Shown in pieces: positions 58,166-64,000 of a DNA stretch of 64,000 nt. This DNA is from Paraconiothyrium sp. Pb-2020 (Eukaryota; Ascomycota; Dothideomycetes; Pleosporales; Didymosphaeriaceae): NCBI GenBank assembly GCA_022419385.1, contig JAJUBI010000002.1, positions 806,001-870,000 of the forward strand, read 5' to 3'. Made by a program: the position numbers and the translations under genes. Within the stretch, counting starts at the first letter, position 1, and each line of letters starts with the position of its first letter. A model generated the notes under the pieces. That model made no database searches, had not been told where the DNA came from, and worked only from the letters and a program-made list of their open reading frames with translations.

Positions 58166-60160
58166 TTACATCCTATGCACCTTACTATTCCTGCTCCACC
58201 GCCTAAACGTCTTCCCCTTCCACCAAAACAGCCCTGTGAACAAACACCACAGCAAAATCAAACTCGCGTTTGTCATAATCGGCGGTACAAAGCCTGCCTC
58301 CTCTGCCCACGGCGTGATGAACTTGCTGAAGCCGTAACCCCAAACGTTCTTGTTAACTGTGATGCTGACGAACAAGCTTCCCGCGACGGGTTTGTAGCTG
58401 TCGACTGCGTAGGTGCTGACGATGCCGGGGATAGCGGCGACCTGGGGCAAAAATTTAGTAGAGTAAGGTTTGGTGAATGGTGTGTGAACTTACTTGGATG
58501 CCTGCGCAGGTGTAGCCGATGATGACGATAGCTTCCCATGGCCAATGATTGTCGTAACCGACTGACACGATGATGTTGCCGAGATACATGATGATGATGT
58601 AGGGTATCATGGCTGGGAGACGCATCTCAGGCTCACGGATGCCGTTATTGCGGCGCGTAGAGCGTGCGGAGAGCCAGTCGGAGAGAGGGCCGGCGGTGAA
58701 TAATCCGATGAAGGCGCCAACTAGTACTGCGAAGTTCATGAAGCCTGTATCCCATTAGGACGTGGTGTCTATTAAGATTTGCGGTACATGTGACTCACCG
58801 ATCGATAGAGGCTTGAAGTTATACGGCGGTGCCGCAAAAGCTTGACTCTGCGTCAAGTTCAGCGTCAAAAACGAACTGCAACTCCACGACACCACAAAAC
58901 TTGCGAACTCGACGATCGGGAAGGAAAAAAGCTTCCAAGGAATCCACAGGTCCAACAGAATGCTCTTCAACGGATGAGCGTTCTTCTGGAAAAGACCCCA
59001 CTGCCCTTTACTCGGCTTGCCCTTGCCTAGGTACGGATCACGCGCAGCCGTTTCCTCGCGAGTGAGACCCTCCTCTGTGTTCGGAAGCGCTGAGCTCGCT
59101 GTAGGAACGTGTTGAATCTTCTCTTGTTCTACATCAACATCGTCGTTGTGCGTAGTGTGTCCCTTTTCTGTAGAAGATGCCGAAGGACTGATCTTTGGAG
59201 CAGCAACTGGTGCGGTTTCGGGATGTTCTCGAGGAAATCTTGTCTCCGGGAACATAAACACGACCATGAGAAAGCTCAGTCCGAGAATACCGGTGTTGAA
59301 CCACCAGAAGCTCCTCCAGCCAACAGTCTCGACCATGGCGCCGTTGATGATGGGTCCAACCATCAGAGAGCCCATGTAGACGACCCAGTAAAGAGTATTC
59401 CACTTGCCTCTGTCGTGCAAGAAGAAGATGTCCGCAATGACTGCAGGCATGATAGTCTCAGCTGGTCCGGCTCCAAGACCGTTCACAACACAGGCGCCCA
59501 TGAAGGAACCGTAAGAGTTGGCTTTGGCGCGCCATATGGAAGTTCCGAAGTTGATGAGTTGAGAGACAAGATAAACGGGGCGACGACCGAAGGAAGTGCT
59601 GATCGGGACCCTAGAATTCACCGTCAGCTCTCTGTCTTTGGCCACCTCCAGTTATTGTGTAATATCTCAAGCTCTCATCTTGAGCCCTTCCTTCGTCCCC
59701 TCCTCTCTATAACTTCATAAAGATAACTTCACTTACCAAACAAAGTTACTGAACCCCAGCACCAATATACACACGCCCGTAAACTGCACAGCATCCGCCA
59801 AACTACAACTGAACGCCTCCATCAGCGCCGGAAACGCCGGCGCCAATGCGAGCGGCCCAAAGCCTTGGGTAAACGTCACCATACTCGCGCTCGTAATACA
59901 CGCGATCTTCCACGCTGTGCTCCAGTTGAGCGGATCATTTGGTGAGTCCGAGGGCTGCGGGACGAGAACAGTGCGATGAGCTCCTTTGACGAAGTGGTGA
60001 GCGCCGACGTCTGCCATGATCTCGGTGCCGGGCAGAATCTCCGTGTGGAGTTCGGCCTCGATCTGGCGTAATTCCTGGAGACATGGTCAGCATGGAAGGG
60101 AGGAGGCAACGAAGTCAAGCAAGAAGGGGAAAGTACATTTTCATCGTGTGTGACCGACAT
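58166..60160 (-). CDS. Major facilitator superfamily drug/solute transporter (DHA1)
   Basis: Exons 60160-60137, 60074-59737, 59610-58799, 58744-58494 and 58441-58166 give 566 residues with twelve predicted helices. Introns are 62, 126, 54 and 52 bp. Seen: DPLNWSTAWKIACITSASMVTFTQGFGPLALAPAF (the usual TM1 of fungal DHA1 proteins), WVPISTSFGRRPVYL (motif A), GAGPAETIMPAVIADIFFLHDRGKW and MVGPIINGAMVETVGWRSFWW. A long acidic Ser/Thr loop separates the two six-helix halves. The first exon codes for only eight residues (MSVTHDEN), and its join to ELRQIEAELHTEILPG is the least certain. Substrate unknown; the family includes multidrug and toxin exporters and siderophore-type carriers, and nothing nearby suggests a cluster. 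Confidence 0.88.
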
Positions 60161-61744
60161 CTTAGGTGCTGCGTCGCTCCTCGTGAGCCAGAACCCGAAT
60201 AGTGTTCAGATGGAAAGCGTGAACGTCACAACGCGTCTGGGGTAATGGACGCGACTCTGGGGTTGTGATATACCTCTCGACGCATTGACGGGCGAATTCC
60301 GCCGATCCCCGGTACTTGTTGAAAGTAGAGACGGGAACGGGATTATTCCTCTCTTCGAACAAGCGTACAGGTCGATTCATGTGACTGGGTCAAGTTGTGC
60401 CAATCAGGACTGCGCTCGCATCGGCTTACGCTAAATCGAAGGAGGGCTATCCCCAGGGAAGGTCTGGACAGCATCCGAGCTCCAGAACGGCAGTTGCAAG
60501 ACACAGCAACGTACATAAGATAGGCCCGATTTGCGACGCCTACACGGGTTTGAAGACGGAGCGGTAAACTATTGATATACAATCCAATGAGTCGAGAACA
60601 CTACCTCTGCGAAGAGTCCAACTCTGGAGCTTGCGTGGGGTGGGGGAGCTTTCTACCTGCAGAGGAGCGTCATCGCCGGACATGACGCCCGTTTGTGCAG
60701 CGTTGCAGGTAGACACCCTGGTGGGAAGGGCCTTAACCAGGTAGGAGGATCGTCCCCTTGCTCCATCGCAATCGTTCTTCGATCCCGTGCATGTGAAGCC
60801 CTGATATCGTCAGCTTGATGCCCAGCCCAACTGCCGTACCTACCATCTCCCCATCTTGGTACACTAACGAAAAGCATTGGAAGCGCAACGCCGCCACGGT
60901 CACCCACGCGCACCCCGCATGAAATACGAGGCCAGGCCACCTCGACTTTTGGCTGCTTGACGAATGACGGTGGGCCGGGGCGTTGTGGCTTACCTCTAGC
61001 CCAAGCGTAGCGCATTAGGGGGTAATGCGGGGATGTACAAGGGCGCAGCCGGCCCAGAACGCGGGGAGAACGAGGGCGGATGATCATCGCGGCTTCTGTT
61101 CCTTATCACCAAGTCCACGGTCCCAGATCGCTCAATCCCAATCGTGAACCTATCCATCTCGTGACTTTACCTCGTTTAACCAGTTTCAAATCCTCCAAAG
61201 ACCTCGGGGTACCCGGTTAAGACTTCGTGGGGTGGGCATCGAGCTAGCCTGCTTCCTGTCAAGTCGACTGTGGAGCTCCCCATTGAAGTCACATCTTGGC
61301 GCCTTAACTCAATGTCGAACGAAGCTCAGTCTCTCGCTTTACTCCATCCAGCTAATGTGGCACCAACTATGCCTGACTGGCAGCCAACGATCAACACCGA
61401 GGGCTTTCAACGGTAGGCAGAAATTTCAAGAACTAACAGAAGGCACCGGAATCTTGAAAACACCATTGTGAAGAGAATGCAATATCGTCCGAAGACTCTT
61501 ACTTCAAAATGCTACGCTACAATTAAACAAGTGGTCATCGAAGCCTGCTCTCGGCAGGAGGTATCATACTGTAGACACAGTCCAACATCAAGCACCATCA
61601 TTTCGCTCCAAAAATTCATCTCATATGCCACGCGCTTTCCCTGCGTCATGTACAATCCAACTTCCCGCCCATCGAGCGTGGGCCAGTATATACACCCTAT
61701 CCTATACATGATCAACCTTCGAAGCCCGAGGGCGATGCTCTGCT
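60161..61744. other. Intergenic region, no gene supported
   Basis: 1.6 kb between the MFS start (minus) and the GYP5-like stop (minus). It contains the MFS promoter on the left. Overlapping frames on both strands (up to about 144 codons, 60653-61087) show no motifs. Confidence 0.4.
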
Positions 61745-64000
61745 CTATTTCGGAATCGTAGCATTAGTCGTACTGGGAGTCCTCTTCCAACCACCCCAAC
61801 CCCATCCGCCTCCAGTGCTCGCGGCCGGTGTCGGCGCTGCAGCCGGGGGCGTCGCTGTTGCTGGGGGTATAGCAGGCGTTGCTTTCGTTGCCGGTGGTGT
61901 TTGCACATTCATTGCCTTCTTCATGTTCTCGAACTTGTTCTTCATTTCTTCAAGCTCCTGTTTGGCCACAGCTTCTGCCGTTTTCGCATTCACAAGCTCG
62001 AGAAGTAGCGCCTCGTTGTCCGCAGGAGCCTGGTTATCTGTAGTCGTGAGCACCTGCTGCGTAGCAAGAGATGAAGCCCGCTTTGCGAAAGTTATTGGCG
62101 CTTTCATAGACTTTGTGGAGTCAGATCGACCAAGGCGGAACTCGCGGAGACCCCCTCTTGTAGATGCCACGCTGTCTGTCGTGTTGGATCTTGACAGAGA
62201 CGGTGTTGAATCTGGGGTTCCTTCCGAAAACGGTACTGAAGCCTTGCGGACATTCTGCCGTAGTTCTTGGATCGTCTTCTCCAGCTTCTGGTTCTGGTTG
62301 TAAGAATCCTGCAGACGATGTCGAGTCTCCTTAAGAGCTTCCCGCGAGATGTTTAGGTCGGCTTGCACATCGTTCAGTTCCCTCGTGACGGCCTGGGCTC
62401 GTAATGACTCCGAAGTTAACTGATCTTTTGCACGAGCGAGGTTATCGCGCAGAACCTGTTTTGTTTCAAACATCGAAGACGCGCGGTGATGGGTCTGATG
62501 TGTCGGGAACCGTTCATCCAGAGTCTTTGCAGCATCCTCCAACGCTTGCGGCAGAGGTGCGTTGGCATGCCCCTCATCAGCCGCTTGGACCAGTGTGGCA
62601 GCCGTGATGGTAGTTCTACGGCGAGATGCTCGATCCGATGGTGCAGTAAGAGATGATGGCTTTGATCGCATCTTATCAAGAACCTCACGTACGATGCGGT
62701 GATCCTCCTTCCTCTCTTCTCGCTGCTTCTGGAGAGCAGCCTCAAGCTCGCTGTTCGAGCGTTGTAATTGACTGACGGACATCAACAACTGCTCGATCTG
62801 GTAGTGCAGATCTCGATCGTTCGACGAATGTCCTGTCTTGATAGACAGAGCTCTCGACTCATGGCCAATTTTGATAGATGGACCCTCCGATGCTCGCGAA
62901 ATATCCGTCAGCGCCGTGCTTTGCGTGTTGGTGGACGATTCTGATCCGTCCGCAGATTTGAGGGTAGATGCAAGGCTTTGCGTAGAGGGTGTTCTTCGTA
63001 AGAAACTTAGCGGCCGTGATGGGGCAGTCAAGCCGGGACTGAGAGCAACCGATTTGGTCGAGTTCGACCCGCCCCATAATCGCCCGAGGAAGGAGGTCGC
63101 GGAATTTTGCACTTTGGTTTTCTCCACGGCATCTTGCTCTTCCTTGTAGATTGCCTCCAAGCCCTGCAGCTTCTCCCGTGTGACGGCTTCCGTGAAGCTG
63201 ACGAAGTCCTTGACAAGGTCGTCGGCAGACCGTGCATTACGCCCGTATGGATCCCACATTGCCCTGCTCAGGAGCAGTTGCATAACATCTTCGAACTCAG
63301 TCAATGCCAAAAGTCTTTTCTGGTTTCTCCTCATAAGCGCAAGCGCCACGCGCATAATGGTCTCTGAAGCGCCTTCGGCGAACAGTACATCGTAGATACG
63401 GAAGAGCATTGGAAGCGGGCATGTCGTTGCGAAGAAGGAGAGAAACCACGACGACGCATACGCGGTTTCTACTCCGAGCTCTTCGAGATGTGCTGCGAGT
63501 TTGGGCATATGCTGTTGCAAAAGACGCTGGAACTGGAAGATACGGAGATGTAGACCAGAAAGATCGGGGAGAAAGCACGCTCGTAGGTCGTAATCTTCCA
63601 TGAGCCTGATGATCATCAGCAGAGGATCTTCATCGAAGAGTGTATACGTACCGCACAAGCACGCAGAAGGCTTCCTTATCGCCCATCTGCATCAAGAGCG
63701 GCCCGACTAGGAAGCCCAAACCTTGACAGTAGCCAATCTTGTCATCGTAGAGACTGAAGCACTTGAGCACACGCCCGAGCATCTTCTGACCCTCACCATC
63801 GGGATCCTTGAACATGTCCACTCCAGGAAAGCTCCTACCAAGATCCTTGTTGATGATGTTTTCGTATGGACTTGACTCCCCACATAGCTGGTCATATTGA
63901 TCTTCAATCAACTTTGCCCTTGCTCCTGAAGCACTCTGCCATACGACTCCACGCAGCGGCGCGGGGATGCCACTACGGATCTTGTTGAGGGTGAGTGTAG
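61745..64000 (-). CDS. GYP5: TBC-domain Rab GTPase-activating protein, GYP5-like, 5' end beyond the window
   Basis: Accelerates GTP hydrolysis on Ypt/Rab GTPases; yeast Gyp5 acts on Ypt1/Sec4 in ER-to-Golgi and polarised secretion. Exon 63652 to the right edge joins 63605-61745 over a 46-bp intron, restoring VRLMEDYDLRACFLPDLSG. The TBC domain is clear: IRSGIPAPLRGVVWQS, the arginine finger in IINKDLGRSFPG (Arg at 63834-63836), and the glutamine finger in YCQGLGFLVGPLL (Gln at 63723-63725). Downstream come SWFLSFFATTCPLPMLFRIYDVLF, a Ser-rich linker, and long Glu/Gln/Arg coiled coils ending in a Pro/Ala and Gly/Trp-rich tail (GGGWGWGGWKR). The N-terminal acidic region of Gyp5 would lie beyond the edge. 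Confidence 0.93.

Overview
The window is nuclear DNA of a filamentous ascomycete (Pezizomycotina). The evidence is short introns (about 40-150 bp, GT/GC...AG, often with CTAAC/CTGAC-like branch sites), intron-split genes, a fungal hybrid histidine kinase, a Zn2Cys6 activator, and yeast-type QNS1, NCL1, RPL7 and GYP5 homologues. A Dothideomycete (Pleosporales-like) fits the style of several proteins, but that is inference. Exon boundaries were worked out by hand from reading frame, splice signals and family conservation; no alignment was run.

Layout. 0-10 kb: a GAF-containing hybrid histidine kinase (cut by the left edge), divergent from NAD+ synthetase QNS1; a Ser/Thr-rich single-pass membrane protein; and an alcohol-acetyltransferase-like enzyme. 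10-24 kb: an empty 2 kb, then RPL7 and the tRNA m5C methyltransferase NCL1 sharing a 257-bp divergent promoter, a four-TM membrane protein, a PRISE-type short-chain dehydrogenase with a damaged N-terminus, a vWA-like protein, and an E2-fold protein lacking the active-site cysteine. 24-33 kb: a GC-rich non-coding 3 kb, an MFS transporter and a large Zn2Cys6 regulator, both with GC-AG introns. 33-38.6 kb: a gene desert with only gene scraps. 38.6-50.7 kb: a peroxisomal 3-ketoacyl-CoA thiolase with a PTS2 signal, a 1606-residue secreted polysaccharide-deacetylase-like protein with five C-terminal repeats, and an acidic nuclear-type protein.

50.7-64 kb holds the most unusual locus. A small MazG-type nucleotide pyrophosphohydrolase ORF overlaps by 29 bp an intronless 606-codon ORF for a GIY-YIG + DUF2075 (Schlafen-3-like helicase/ATPase) protein. 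Both are on the same strand, in different frames, and packed like a bacterial operon. This looks like a bacterial two-gene, defence-type cassette acquired by a fungus. It is followed by a MYND/Mss51-like gene with a one-base frameshift, a hypothetical four-exon gene, a second MFS (DHA1) transporter, and a GYP5-like Rab-GAP cut by the right edge.

No tRNA, rRNA, CRISPR array or intact transposon was recognised.
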